Source of the DNA: Hondaea fermentalgiana
Taxonomy: Eukaryota; Sar; Bigyra; Thraustochytrida; Thraustochytriidae
DNA: 64,000 nt
Assembly: GCA_014084085.1 (NCBI GenBank)
Contig: NPFB01000049.1
Coordinates: forward strand, 1,597 to 65,596
Direction: 5' to 3'
The notes under the pieces are model-generated. The model was not told the DNA's origin, did no database searches, and worked only from the letters and a program-made list of their open reading frames with translations. The translations under genes and the position numbers were made by a program. Shown in pieces: positions 1-9,370 of this stretch (positions are counted from its first letter, which is position 1; each line of letters begins with the position of its first letter).

Positions 1-148
1 ACGCGCACGCGCACCCTCGCGCCCGCCCTCTGCGCACGCCGCGCCCGCCCGCGCGCGCGGCGCGAGCGAGGAGTGGAGCGAGCGTGAACGGTATCCTGAC
101 GAGGGACCGCCGCCTCGCTCTCTCAGGCAAGAAGCAGGCAGGAGAATC

Positions 149-2734
149 ATGACCGCGATGAAGGCGCCCGTGATGGGCCTCCTCGCCGCCCTGGCCGTGC
201 TCGCGACGGCAGAGGCGAGGCCCTGCGTGCTGCCCGTGTACGCGTCCGGCCCGCCCGGGTCCCCCGCCACCGGCGCGGACAAGTGCGAGTCCTCGGAGGA
301 GTGCTGCGGAGACCTGGTCTGCAACGAGGCGCACCACTGCGTGCCCGCCGGCAAAACCAACATGACCGCCAAGGAGGCCGCCTACGTCGCCCACCTCGTC
401 ATTGAAGATTGCGTGAACCATGCCGTCGCCATGTCCCTCGACCTCGAATCTGCCAGCCAGGCCATCGCAAACGCGTCCCACGCAGTCAAGAACGCAGCCG
501 GCAAGGCCAAGGATAACGTCAACAAAGCCATCGACAAGGCCTCCGATAAGGCCAAGGACATTGCCCAAAAGATCAAAAACGAAAAGGACAAAAAGGCCGA
601 TCAAGCCTCCGATGCCAAGGACCGCGTCAGCGAAGCTGCCGGCGACGCCAAGGACCGCGCCAGCAAGAACATGGATGATCTCAAGCAAAAGAGCCACGAC
701 GTCATCGCAAACGCCACTGCCCACTTCATCAACATGAAGGCCAAGACCAGCGGCGACGGCGGCGCAGGCGCATCCGGTGCTGGAGGTGCGTCTGCCGCAG
801 GCGACTACGACAAGTTCTACAAGGGGTACATGAAGGGTGCCTCTGGATCGCCCAACGGCGACTCCAAAAAGAGCGACAGCAAGGCCTCGGGCAGTGCCTC
901 GACCGGCGGCGCCGGCGGCGCTGGCGCTGGCTTTGATTACCAAAAGTACGTCCCTGGCAGCAAGGACTCCTCCAAGACTGTCAACATGAAAAAGAAGGAC
1001 GACGACAGCACCAGCGCTAGCGCTGGCGCGGGTACGGGCGGCTCCGGCGGTGCTGGCGGTGGCTTCGACTACCAAAAGTACATTCCTGGCAGCAAGGACT
1101 CCTCCAAGACTGTCAACATGAAGAAGAAGAAGGACGACAGCGCCAGCGCAGGCGCAAGCACGGGCGGCGCCGGTGGCGCCGGCGGTGGCTTTGACTACCA
1201 AAAATACGTCCCTGGCAGCAAAGACGATGACAAGAAGAAGAAGAGCAAGAGCGACAAGTCCGATTCGTCCTCGTCGAGCTCCGGTGGCGCCGGCTTCGAC
1301 TACCAAAAGTACGTGCCCGGCAGCAAGGACTCGTCCAAGACCGTCAACCTTCGCGCATCCTCCAACGAGACCAAGCACTCTGTCTCTGCCGGTGCATCGA
1401 CTGGCGGCGCTGGCGGCGCCGGTGGCGGTTTTGACTACCAAAAGTTCATTCCCGGCGGTAGCAGCAGCAGCGGCAGCAGCAGTGACAAGAGCGGCAAGTC
1501 CAAGGCCTCGGGCAGCGCAGGCACCGGCGGCTCTGGCGGCGCCGGGGGCGGCTTTGACTACCAAAAGTTCATGCCCGGCGGCTCTAAGATGGTCAACATG
1601 AGGTCTTCCTCCTCGTCGGGCTCGTCCGGCTCCATGGCCTCCTTTGACTACTCCAAATTCACCGGTCAGAAGCTTGCCAACATGGCCGCTGCCGCGAATG
1701 CCGGCACTGGTGCTGGTGGTGCTGGCGGCGCCGGAGGCGGCTTCGACTGGCAAAAGTTTATCCCCAAGGGCTCGTCGGACTCTAAAAAGGGCGATGACAA
1801 GACCATGCAAATCCCGGCCCTCAACATGACCGTGCCTGCAAACGGTGCTAACTCGACCAACACCACTTCCACCGACAAAAAGGACTCGGGCAGCGACGGT
1901 GCGCCTTGCGGCGTGACGCCCTACAAGGACTTTGGTGCCTGCAAAAAGGGCTTTCACTGTGAGACCCACCCTCTCTTCACCTCCTTTGCCCCCGGAAAGT
2001 GCGTCAAGAAGCCCAAGCGGCGCATGTTGAATGCCCGCGCACTCACCTCCAAGGAGATGCCCGTCACCACGCCCGGTGGTCTCAACGGACCCTGCGGTAT
2101 CTGGAACCTCGGTAGCATGGACTTTGGCGAGTGCAAGGATGATCTCGAGTGCGTTCACCAGGAGCACATCTCGCTCACCTTTTACGGCAAGACGTATGGT
2201 TTGCCAAACATTTGCAAGAACGGCACCAATGTCGAGCACTATGCCATGGATCGCCCTTCCGTCGAGAACGTTGATTCTAGCGATGACGACAGCAGCAGCG
2301 ACGCTGAGTACTCCTCGTACGCTGATGGCGCCATGGGAGCTGGCGGCGGCGGCGGCGCCGACGCTAACATGGGTCCCATTGACATTGACGCAGTCAACAA
2401 GGCTGCCCACAACGTTGCCGAGAAGGCCAACGATGCTTCCCTCAAGGCTGCTGACGAGGCCGAGCTTCTTGCCCATAAGCTTCTTGCAGCGGTAGCCCAA
2501 GTGCGCGCTGCCGCTTCGCAACTGGCCAAGGAGGCCAAGGGCAACGCCACCGACACCGACGACGATGACGCTCTCCACAGCACTTCCTCCATGTCTCTCG
2601 TCTCCATGATGGAGCTCCCCGTAGAGGTCGCGCGCTCCAACTTTGTCGCCTTCTCTGTCGGTGGCCTCATTCTCGGCACTGCGGCTCTCATCTACCGCCA
2701 GACCGCTGATGCGCGCTCTTACTCGCGCATTTAA
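149..2734 (+). CDS. Secreted or membrane-anchored repeat protein with GFDYQKY-type repeats
   Basis: An 861-residue protein that I do not recognise as a named family. The first ~23 residues form a signal peptide (hydrophobic core LLAALAVLA). A Cys-rich segment follows (about residues 25-70, with a C-C pair), then an Ala/Lys/Asp-rich amphipathic stretch (about 95-190) resembling LEA or apolipoprotein-like helices. Residues ~245-550 hold Gly/Ala/Ser-rich repeats, each carrying G-F-D-Y-Q-K-[YF]-[VIM]-P-G and often followed by a Lys/Asp-rich linker. Two further Cys-rich modules (starting PCGVTPY and PCGIWNL, about 590-710) and an acidic/Ala-rich segment come next. A single hydrophobic helix (F-V-A-F-S-V-G-G-L-I-L-G) lies ~25 residues from the C-terminus, which fits a type I membrane or cell-surface protein. 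The ATG is the first in frame after the GC-rich leader. An extracellular structural role is inference. Confidence 0.85.
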   Translation: MTAMKAPVMGLLAALAVLATAEARPCVLPVYASGPPGSPATGADKCESSEECCGDLVCNEAHHCVPAGKTNMTAKEAAYVAHLVIEDCVNHAVAMSLDLESASQAIANASHAVKNAAGKAKDNVNKAIDKASDKAKDIAQKIKNEKDKKADQASDAKDRVSEAAGDAKDRASKNMDDLKQKSHDVIANATAHFINMKAKTSGDGGAGASGAGGASAAGDYDKFYKGYMKGASGSPNGDSKKSDSKASGSASTGGAGGAGAGFDYQKYVPGSKDSSKTVNMKKKDDDSTSASAGAGTGGSGGAGGGFDYQKYIPGSKDSSKTVNMKKKKDDSASAGASTGGAGGAGGGFDYQKYVPGSKDDDKKKKSKSDKSDSSSSSSGGAGFDYQKYVPGSKDSSKTVNLRASSNETKHSVSAGASTGGAGGAGGGFDYQKFIPGGSSSSGSSSDKSGKSKASGSAGTGGSGGAGGGFDYQKFMPGGSKMVNMRSSSSSGSSGSMASFDYSKFTGQKLANMAAAANAGTGAGGAGGAGGGFDWQKFIPKGSSDSKKGDDKTMQIPALNMTVPANGANSTNTTSTDKKDSGSDGAPCGVTPYKDFGACKKGFHCETHPLFTSFAPGKCVKKPKRRMLNARALTSKEMPVTTPGGLNGPCGIWNLGSMDFGECKDDLECVHQEHISLTFYGKTYGLPNICKNGTNVEHYAMDRPSVENVDSSDDDSSSDAEYSSYADGAMGAGGGGGADANMGPIDIDAVNKAAHNVAEKANDASLKAADEAELLAHKLLAAVAQVRAAASQLAKEAKGNATDTDDDDALHSTSSMSLVSMMELPVEVARSNFVAFSVGGLILGTAALIYRQTADARSYSRI
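890..1770 (+). repeat. Coding tandem repeat, GFDYQKY units
   Basis: About eight units of ~35-45 codons alternate a Gly/Ala/Ser linker, the motif GFDYQK[YF][VIM]PG and a Lys/Asp-rich tail (K-D-S-S-K-T-V-N-M). Core motifs lie near 929, 1061, 1187, 1289, 1430 and 1550. Degenerate copies (S-F-D-Y-S-K-F, G-F-D-W-Q-K-F) lie near 1641 and 1740. Unit spacing varies because linkers expand and contract. Confidence 0.9.
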
Positions 2735-3550
2735 GAAGAACAGCCCGGTTATGTGCAACCAAGGATGACGCTTTTTTCTCTCTTTCAACACGTCCCCTTC
2801 CCCTTCCCCAAAACAAAATCTAGCTTACCCACAGCGTCCTGCACATGTCTAATTTTAACCGTTTTGCTAGCATCACAATACTCAGATTACAATCTATCCA
2901 CCAACTTCCTCAGCAAGAGAGCGATGACTTTCATCATCAACACCTTCTGCTTGACTGTAAAAGCTGGCCAGGAGCATCGTCAAGATATGCGGCCAGCCAC
3001 ATGAGGTGAGTTTGGACATTTGTGGGTGGTATTTGTATTTCCATTCCAACGACAGCCATTTGTCTGAGCTTTGTTTGCACTATGTAGTCATCTGAACGGC
3101 GGCCAAACGTCCCAAATCGGACCCCGATGTCTCTCGCATCGTTTCTTGAATTACTTCATTGTTCTCAAATCGTTTCAAAAGTTGCATTACTCTTGGGGGA
3201 AAAAGACAAAAAGCAACACTATTCGGCACTTGTTTCTCGTTGTCGCCAGAGCGATACAGTACCCCTACCTATAGAACCATTGGCGTGCGGAGTCTGCGAG
3301 GACCGGACCTCATCGCAAACTCTCCTCCTTTCAAGGCTGCAAAAATAACAAGCCCAGGGCTCCTCGCAGCGTTGGACTTGCTGCGGCGACGCCAAACACA
3401 GCGCACTCCACATCGGTGCTTGCCGGCCATGCAGACAGACTTAATCGCGCAACTAACCTGCTCCTAATACGTATATTCTAAAATATTCGGAGGATCCGCG
3501 CTCGGTCTCTTGTGAGTCCTTCATCACAGTGATGAATTCCTTGTGACTGA
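2735..3550. other. Intergenic, tail-to-tail
   Basis: This is the shared 3' region of the repeat protein (+) and the polycystin-like channel (-). It is more AT-rich than the flanking genes. Short open frames exist but none has domain content. I see no RNA gene. Confidence 0.6.
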
Positions 3551-5860
3551 CTATTTCGTGGACTCGCGCTTCAACGACTGCATACGTCTAGACTGCGAAT
3601 AAAGCTGCATGTTCGCAATGAGGCGATCTACAATGCGCGAAGAAAAAATACCTAAAAGCTCTATGCGCAGACGATAGCTCTCCTCCTCCCAAGGAAGTCG
3701 AGCCAAGAGGTTTCGTGTAAAGTCGTCCAATCGCATCGGCACTCGAGTCAACCTAGAAGGTACCATGTGACTCTCTACTGCATTGCCTCGCGGCTGAGTC
3801 CTGCACCACTGGCGTCTCGCGCGAGGAAGGTGCCAGTGGACAAGATCAAACCATGTCCACTCGGCGTAAATTCGGCTCGTTTCCAATATAGAAAACTCAA
3901 TCACGTGCCGCTTCTTGGTTTGCTCGTCAATCTTGAGAAAAGCTTCAATAATTAGAGAGAGAAGCAGATTGAACATAATGATGCTCGTGACTGCAATGTA
4001 ACTCAGAAAGTATACCCAGTAAAGCAACAAGGCCGACGAGGACAACGCCGAAGACGGCACCGCGTCGAGCACGAGATCAAACTGACCGAGTGATACGAAA
4101 AACAACGAAATCATCGAAATTGATAACGAAGCAAAGGCATCCGCATCGTTGCCCAGCAGCACAGAGCCAATCATTCCGTACAAGAGAACCACGAGCACGT
4201 ACACCACGACGAACAGGGAGAGATCCTGCACCGCGACCTGAAGCGTCTTTGAGATGAATCCCAGTCGTGGGTGAAAGTCCAAGAGTAGCACAGTCTGCGC
4301 TGTCATGACGAGCAGAATGAGGGCCAAAAGCGACTCATACAGCGACAACATGCTCAAAACTTCTGCAAAGGAATTCAACATTTGCCAGAGTCCATCAAGG
4401 TCCTCGAGCTGACGTTCCTGAATTTCGAGACTCGAACCGAGTAGCGCCTCGGACTGGACGAGGGCCGAGATAAAAACTCCAATTCCCACGAGGTGTGCAA
4501 TAAAGAGCGCGAAGCGAAGACATTGGCTCGTGCGGGGCATTCGTCTGCTACGCATACTTGCGGAGCACATTTCCTGGAGGGCCGCGCCCATTTTATATAG
4601 CACCATGGAAAGGTAAATTGTCAATAGCACAAGCTGGGGTTTCGATCCTTGGGCGTCGAGCAGCGTCGCAGAGGAGATGCTGCGCTCCTCTGTGGCCCTG
4701 CCGCCCGTGTCAAAGAAAAAACATTGGCTTAGCGTGGCCCAGACGCCACGCCCATTGCGGTTCTGCAAAGGTAGAATGAGACACACGGACGCCGTCAAAT
4801 GGTCGATCCACTTGGCAAGTTCTAGCTCATCGACGTCGCACATCGTCTTTTCTTCTGGAAAATTGAAGACGCCCACGTCCAGAAGCGTCCAGAATCCTGG
4901 TGGAGACTGTTGAGCATAGTACTCGTACGCCGGCTCAAGTACCCGCGAATGATTCAATTGGTAGGATCCTCCCGGCGCGAAAATCTCGGGCAGTGCATAC
5001 GTTTGCGCGCCCGAAAATTCGCGAAAGCATTCTTGCGTCCGAACCTCTTCAGCATACAGACTGAAAACGCCCTCTGCGCAAGGTACAATCTCATATCGCG
5101 ACTGCTGCAAGAAAAGTCCGAACACGATACGATTGTTATAGTCGAGGAAACCAGAGTCGCGCGATATGGCAATGCAGTCGTAGTCAAGCGGCTCACTAAA
5201 AGGTGAGCATGTTTCTAGTGAGTCTCTGCATGTGTCCGAAATATTGGCAAGGACCTTGGCCTCTGGAGAGTGCAGCCTGCCAACGAGGGCGCGAATGTAG
5301 TCATACACATCCGTTGCTTTCGTCACCTCGACGTCTTCGGACAGCGTGAATGCATCGTTGAGGACAGCCTCGACACTTCGCGCCGGTGGGTCTGTTTGCA
5401 TGCCCGTTGTGAATACAAAGCTGAAGACGACAATGCAAAAGAGCGCATGCCACAAGAGTGCTCCGCATCCTTGCTTTTGCACCGCAGCTTGCGCAAGTGC
5501 GTGCTCAAACGATTTTCGGGTCACTGCGCTGCGAAGAGATACGACACGCTGGAAGCGCCGACGTGCAAGAAATGCTCTACAAATGCGCTGGATGCTAATC
5601 GCGGTCTTGTCTAGCTTTTGAGGCTCGTGCAGCTTGGTGTCAGAGGAGTTTTCGTATATGGAAATCGCCGACTTGCCCGCATTGGCCACCTCGAGCTTGC
5701 GCGTCCAGGATGGCGTCCATCCTTCCGCCAGCAGAGACTGGCGTTGTCGCCGGCGAAGGCCGTTCTTCTCAGGATCGTCTTCCCTCGCGCTCTGACGCAC
5801 GCCGTCGTCGCGGGGGCTCACGGCTCTCCCGTTGCTCGCAGCCTCCCCGCTCGAGATCAT
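3551..5860 (-). CDS. Polycystin-like (PKD2/TRPP-type) cation channel with N-terminal IQ motif
   Basis: Predicted six-helix, non-selective cation channel of the polycystin family. From the ATG at 5860 the protein has 769 residues. An IQ motif (I-S-I-Q-R-I-C-R-A-F-L-A-R-R-R) lies at ~87-108, giving a likely calmodulin or EF-hand partner site. TM1 is at ~132-154. A long extracytosolic loop of the polycystin type follows, containing Cys residues and P-P-G-F-W-T-L-L-D-V. The TM2-TM6 block ends in F-N-L-L-L-S-L-I-I-E-A-F. The pore turn reads S-L-G-Q-F-D, where PKD2-type channels usually have L-G-D, so a filter acid is replaced by Gln. The frame stays open upstream to an ATG at 6106, but that extension is translated from a (TTCG)n microsatellite (repeated N-E-R-T) and looks like leader, so I prefer 5860. 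It is head-to-head with the mucolipin-like gene. Confidence 0.85.
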   Translation of the reverse strand: MISSGEAASNGRAVSPRDDGVRQSAREDDPEKNGLRRRQRQSLLAEGWTPSWTRKLEVANAGKSAISIYENSSDTKLHEPQKLDKTAISIQRICRAFLARRRFQRVVSLRSAVTRKSFEHALAQAAVQKQGCGALLWHALFCIVVFSFVFTTGMQTDPPARSVEAVLNDAFTLSEDVEVTKATDVYDYIRALVGRLHSPEAKVLANISDTCRDSLETCSPFSEPLDYDCIAISRDSGFLDYNNRIVFGLFLQQSRYEIVPCAEGVFSLYAEEVRTQECFREFSGAQTYALPEIFAPGGSYQLNHSRVLEPAYEYYAQQSPPGFWTLLDVGVFNFPEEKTMCDVDELELAKWIDHLTASVCLILPLQNRNGRGVWATLSQCFFFDTGGRATEERSISSATLLDAQGSKPQLVLLTIYLSMVLYKMGAALQEMCSASMRSRRMPRTSQCLRFALFIAHLVGIGVFISALVQSEALLGSSLEIQERQLEDLDGLWQMLNSFAEVLSMLSLYESLLALILLVMTAQTVLLLDFHPRLGFISKTLQVAVQDLSLFVVVYVLVVLLYGMIGSVLLGNDADAFASLSISMISLFFVSLGQFDLVLDAVPSSALSSSALLLYWVYFLSYIAVTSIIMFNLLLSLIIEAFLKIDEQTKKRHVIEFSILETSRIYAEWTWFDLVHWHLPRARRQWCRTQPRGNAVESHMVPSRLTRVPMRLDDFTRNLLARLPWEEESYRLRIELLGIFSSRIVDRLIANMQLYSQSRRMQSLKRESTK

Positions 5861-6284
5861 GGCGTCGCTCTTCTTCGTTGCTGCTTTCAGATCTGTCTCG
5901 GCTGGGCCCGCGACCGTTCGTTCGTTCGTTCGTTCGTTCGTTCGTGCAAAGGAGGTCGAGGGACGCCCTCCGTGACCAAAACGGTGTGCGCCTCCTCGCC
6001 AACCTCCCGCCCTCTCTCCCTCCCTCCCCGGCGGCACCACGCACGCCGCAGAGGTCTGTCCGCTTTCTGCGAGCCGGGCGCGGTGCGAGTTGCGACGATG
6101 ATCCAAGACCTCGGCGTGGTTCTCGTCGTCGTCGTCGTCTTGTCCCAGGTGGACAATGAATGATGCGGCTTAACAACGCGGCATAACGGGTATTTCCATT
6201 CGCACTCGTTCGCACTGCATCATGAAGAGGGCTAGCAGCCCGAGGCATTCTTGAGATCGTGCACTCGGCTGGACCGAGAGCAGA
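5861..6284. promoter_or_regulatory. Shared divergent 5' region of two TRP-type channel genes
   Basis: About 420 bp separate the preferred start of the polycystin-like gene (-) from that of the mucolipin-like gene (+), or 178 bp if the upstream ATG at 6106 is used. The (TTCG)7 tract and several pyrimidine-rich runs lie here. I see no TATA box. A bidirectional promoter is inferred from orientation and spacing only. Confidence 0.5.
5917..5944. repeat. (TTCG)7 microsatellite
   Basis: Seven perfect TTCG units lie just upstream of the preferred start of the polycystin-like gene. If translated from the ATG at 6106 they would give N-E-R-T repeats. Confidence 0.95.
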
Positions 6285-8543
6285 ATGGACGCGCCTGCGG
6301 GCGAGGCCCGGGGCCAAGGCGGAGGTCATGCAGGTGCCAGCGCAGCGCAGGGCCGCGACGCAGATGCAAACGCACACGCAAACAGTCGAGCAGAGAAAGA
6401 GCGAGGCCCTGAGCTCCTGGACGAACATTTACAGCAACAGCAACAGCAACAGCTGCAGCAGCAGCAGCAGCAAGGAGAAGCATGGCAAGATCTGCCCGTG
6501 CGCGATCACCCGAGCCCACCTCAGACAATTACGGCGATGATGTCACGACGGAGAAGAAGGACAAGATACAGGACGAACGACCGCGCAAGTAATCTTCTGC
6601 GTAGCCAGTTTGAGCGCATTCCCGCACGCGATCACGTCTTCCTCTCCACCTGGGAAAAGTGGCGACTGTACGGCCGTTTTCCGTGGAAGCTCATCCTGCA
6701 CATCGCCTTGCTCGTGCTCACCACCTGGCAGATTGTAAACATCAACGCACGTGACGCAGCCTACGTTCGAGCCGCCCGGCGCAACTTTTACTATTACTTT
6801 TTTCCTGCGGACTTTGACTTTGACGAACGTCGTTTCTTTCTTTACACCGTGGACGAGGCTCGAGACTCGGTGTTGCGCGCTACGACAAACTTTAAGCGCA
6901 TCACAACGACCTCTGTCGACCAAATCAGTCATCCCATAGATTCAGCATTTTGCCTCTCGCCAGGGCATTGTAGCGACGGCCACCTCGAGATTATTCGCTT
7001 CGCTGACGAGAGTGACCAGGCAAAAGCACAAGATCAAGTCCAAACCGGAGAGGATGGCCTCACGGGTCTCGCGGACAGCTTCTTTCGAAAGAAGCTGCAG
7101 CGAACAACGACCGAGTCTTTCTTCATCAATGAAAACGACTTGGGTCCTTTTGCGAAGCGTCTCGAAAACCGTCTTCCCAAGTACCTACGCTCTGTCTTGC
7201 AAATGGAGCTCGTATTCCGTTTACAGGCACGAGGCCCTACGGGATCAGGCCGCGAGTGTCTCGTCTGGGAAGTTCGTCTTTTTTATAATTTTCAGCAGCG
7301 CGGCCAAATGATTCTAACATTGCAGAGCGAGATTGCCTTCAATTGCGCCCCACCGCCGACTGCCGCTTCGCTCATTCGCCAGAGCGTGCATGTCGTTGAC
7401 ATTCTCGTCGTGATGCTTTCGTGCTGGACTCTTGCGCTCTGCGCGCGGTCAGTCTGGCTGTCATGGCGCCTGCTCCGGCGCGCAGAGCATTCAATTGCGA
7501 GCGAGGCTTCGGCGTCTGCTGCCAGACGCTCAGACCTAATTGTCGCCTCTATGCTGCGCGACCCCGATACCGGATCCGGAAACGAGAGCTTTGACACGCC
7601 TCTGCTCGCAGCCGAATTTTCCGTCATGCTCAATGCTACAAGTAACGACGGCACCGGTGCCGCAACAAATGAAGCACGCGCCTTTCAGGACAATTTTGTT
7701 CCCGATTTAGCCCGAGGAAAGCTGCGTTTTGCGTGGCGGGATCGTTTGCGCTTCTTCAATTTTTGGTTCGTGCTCGCGTCTTTGGCGGCGGTGCTCAACT
7801 CAGGACAGGCGATTGCGCGACTTGTACGGTCCAATGGCTTGGCGCCAGTTTCGACAGGGGAAAAGTTTGCTGCGGGCCTGGGTTGCGGGCTCATCTGGGT
7901 CAACTCCGTCTCCTTTTTAGCCCACAAGTCGCAATATCTGACCATTGTGCTCACGCTGAATCGGGCGTTGCCGCGCGTCGCGCGCTTTCTCATGGGCGTT
8001 GTGCCAATCCTTCTTGCATACGCCCTTTTTGGCATGATCTTCTTTGGCGACCACGCAGAGCGATTTGGATCCTTTGGAATGTCAATGATTACACTTTTCA
8101 GCGTTCTCAACGGTGATGTCATTCGTGAAACCTTTATGGACATTGTGAGCGCTTACCCGGTCATGACACAGATCTACCTGTACACCTTCATCAGTCTGTT
8201 CATGTATGTGGTGCTCAATGTCTTTATCGCAATCGTGGAGGAGTCTTTCTTTTCGACGCGCGCAGTGGCACGTAGCCTGGAGACGTTTGCGAAGCAGGTC
8301 CGCGATGAACAAATCGTAGACGACGGTCTTGCTGGCACAACCATAGCCTCCTCTTTAGAGCAGGGCCAAGGTCAAGATCAAGCGCAAAGAGACCATGTTG
8401 GGCGCGGCGATGCGACCCTGAATGGCGCCGCGCGATATTCCCCCTCGGTACGCCGTGGACAAGGCGAAGAAGATGGTGAAGACGTTGTCGAGCAACGCAG
8501 ACTTCGATGGCTGCATCATGTTCTCGACAGCATTGATGACTAG
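6285..8543 (+). CDS. Mucolipin-like (TRPML-type) cation channel
   Basis: A 752-residue channel. The N-terminal ~85 residues are Gln/Ala-rich with poly-Gln runs (codons CAG/CAA near 6430-6475). A basic cluster (R-R-R-R-R-T-R-Y-R) and a region resembling the start of mucolipins precede TM1 (~134-154). The large luminal loop (~155-370) is followed by TM2 (~370-390), TM3-TM4 (~490-545) and the TM5-pore-TM6 block (~566-660). The pore turn reads L-F-S-V-L-N-G-D-V, where animal mucolipins have N-G-D-D, so one filter acid is absent. TM6 is followed by a ~90-residue acidic/Gln-rich tail. Mucolipins usually act in endolysosomal membranes, but the location here is not shown. A downstream Met pair (6537) is a plausible alternative start just before the basic cluster. 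The gene is convergent with CFAP299, with 95 bp between them. Confidence 0.85.
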   Translation: MDAPAGEARGQGGGHAGASAAQGRDADANAHANSRAEKERGPELLDEHLQQQQQQQLQQQQQQGEAWQDLPVRDHPSPPQTITAMMSRRRRRTRYRTNDRASNLLRSQFERIPARDHVFLSTWEKWRLYGRFPWKLILHIALLVLTTWQIVNINARDAAYVRAARRNFYYYFFPADFDFDERRFFLYTVDEARDSVLRATTNFKRITTTSVDQISHPIDSAFCLSPGHCSDGHLEIIRFADESDQAKAQDQVQTGEDGLTGLADSFFRKKLQRTTTESFFINENDLGPFAKRLENRLPKYLRSVLQMELVFRLQARGPTGSGRECLVWEVRLFYNFQQRGQMILTLQSEIAFNCAPPPTAASLIRQSVHVVDILVVMLSCWTLALCARSVWLSWRLLRRAEHSIASEASASAARRSDLIVASMLRDPDTGSGNESFDTPLLAAEFSVMLNATSNDGTGAATNEARAFQDNFVPDLARGKLRFAWRDRLRFFNFWFVLASLAAVLNSGQAIARLVRSNGLAPVSTGEKFAAGLGCGLIWVNSVSFLAHKSQYLTIVLTLNRALPRVARFLMGVVPILLAYALFGMIFFGDHAERFGSFGMSMITLFSVLNGDVIRETFMDIVSAYPVMTQIYLYTFISLFMYVVLNVFIAIVEESFFSTRAVARSLETFAKQVRDEQIVDDGLAGTTIASSLEQGQGQDQAQRDHVGRGDATLNGAARYSPSVRRGQGEEDGEDVVEQRRLRWLHHVLDSIDD

Positions 8544-8638
8544 TTTCTCTCGTTTTGGCGGAAACGTAGACGCGAGGCACTTGGCTCTTTGTTAACATCC
8601 GCTTGCTTGATGTAAAATTGATTTCTACTTAGATTTTG

Positions 8639-9370
8639 TCAGCTCTTTCGTCGCGTCATGTGATCGTAAATGACCACTTGTAAATACTCATCTGTCTGAA
8701 TTTCGGTGCGTGTAGAATTGTCGCCAGGGTTCGCTTTCGGATCAACGTTGATCACTTTGCGGTCACGTTTATTCTTGAAAAGTAAACCTGCCTCATTATC
8801 AGCAATGACTTGAAAGTTCGGCGTGCTGTTGGAGGTGCTCGTGTGAGTTTCCCAATTGTAGTAGCTGAGATCCGTAGGCTTTGGCATGAGCTTCTTTTTC
8901 CGGTCGAAATAAGGCTCAAAATTCTCTGTCTTGAGTCTATGGGCGAAGTCAATGTAGCCGCTGACCTCCTGGCCCTGACCTTTGTTTGTCTTGTCGCGAA
9001 TGAAGATGATGCTGGTTAACTTTCCGTTGCGCACCAGCTCCTCGCGATTTGCCAAGGCTTGCAAAAATGGGAACCCATTGAGGTCCTTGGATGCAGATGC
9101 CAGCATTTTAGGAGCGCTCTTCTTTTGCGAGTGGCGATCTCGCTCTGCCTTCTTGCGCGCCTCAAACTCTTCGCGCTTGAGCGTCTCGCCGCTGCCTCGA
9201 TATCCGAGCTCTACGAGCTGGCGCGCCAAACTTTCGTCTTCAAGGTAGTATTTGTCTGTCGACGAAATCTGCGAATCGAGGTAGTCCTCGTAGGTCATAA
9301 ATTGCTCCAGAGAACCTTCGCGACCGCCTTGAGCGCGAAGGTCTACGCCATTGTCGCCTTCGGGGCCCAT
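8639..9370 (-). CDS. CFAP299: Cilia- and flagella-associated protein 299 (CFAP299)
   Basis: At 243 residues it matches the usual size of CFAP299 (C4orf22) and is highly conserved along its length. It contains Y-E-D-Y-L-D-S-Q-I-S-S-T-D, Y-Y-L-E-D-E-S-L-A-R-Q-L-V-E-L-G-Y-R-G, S-G-Y-I-D-F-A-H-R-L-K-T-E, P-T-D-L-S-Y-Y-N-W and V-D-P-K-A-N-P-G-D-N-S-T-R. The family is associated with motile cilia in animals, but its molecular activity is poorly defined. Its presence indicates that the organism makes flagella. The start at M-G-P-E-G-D gives a family-typical N-terminus. The gene is intronless. Confidence 0.95.
   Translation of the reverse strand: MGPEGDNGVDLRAQGGREGSLEQFMTYEDYLDSQISSTDKYYLEDESLARQLVELGYRGSGETLKREEFEARKKAERDRHSQKKSAPKMLASASKDLNGFPFLQALANREELVRNGKLTSIIFIRDKTNKGQGQEVSGYIDFAHRLKTENFEPYFDRKKKLMPKPTDLSYYNWETHTSTSNSTPNFQVIADNEAGLLFKNKRDRKVINVDPKANPGDNSTRTEIQTDEYLQVVIYDHMTRRKS

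Noticed and set aside
3071..3467. Three overlapping + strand frames in the tail-to-tail region
   Set aside because: Short, overlapping and domain-free, and located where only 3' UTRs are expected.
5769..6428. Minus-strand 219-codon frame across the divergent channel promoter
   Set aside because: It overlaps both channel genes' 5' ends in another frame, contains microsatellite-encoded N-E-R-T repeats and has no recognisable domain.
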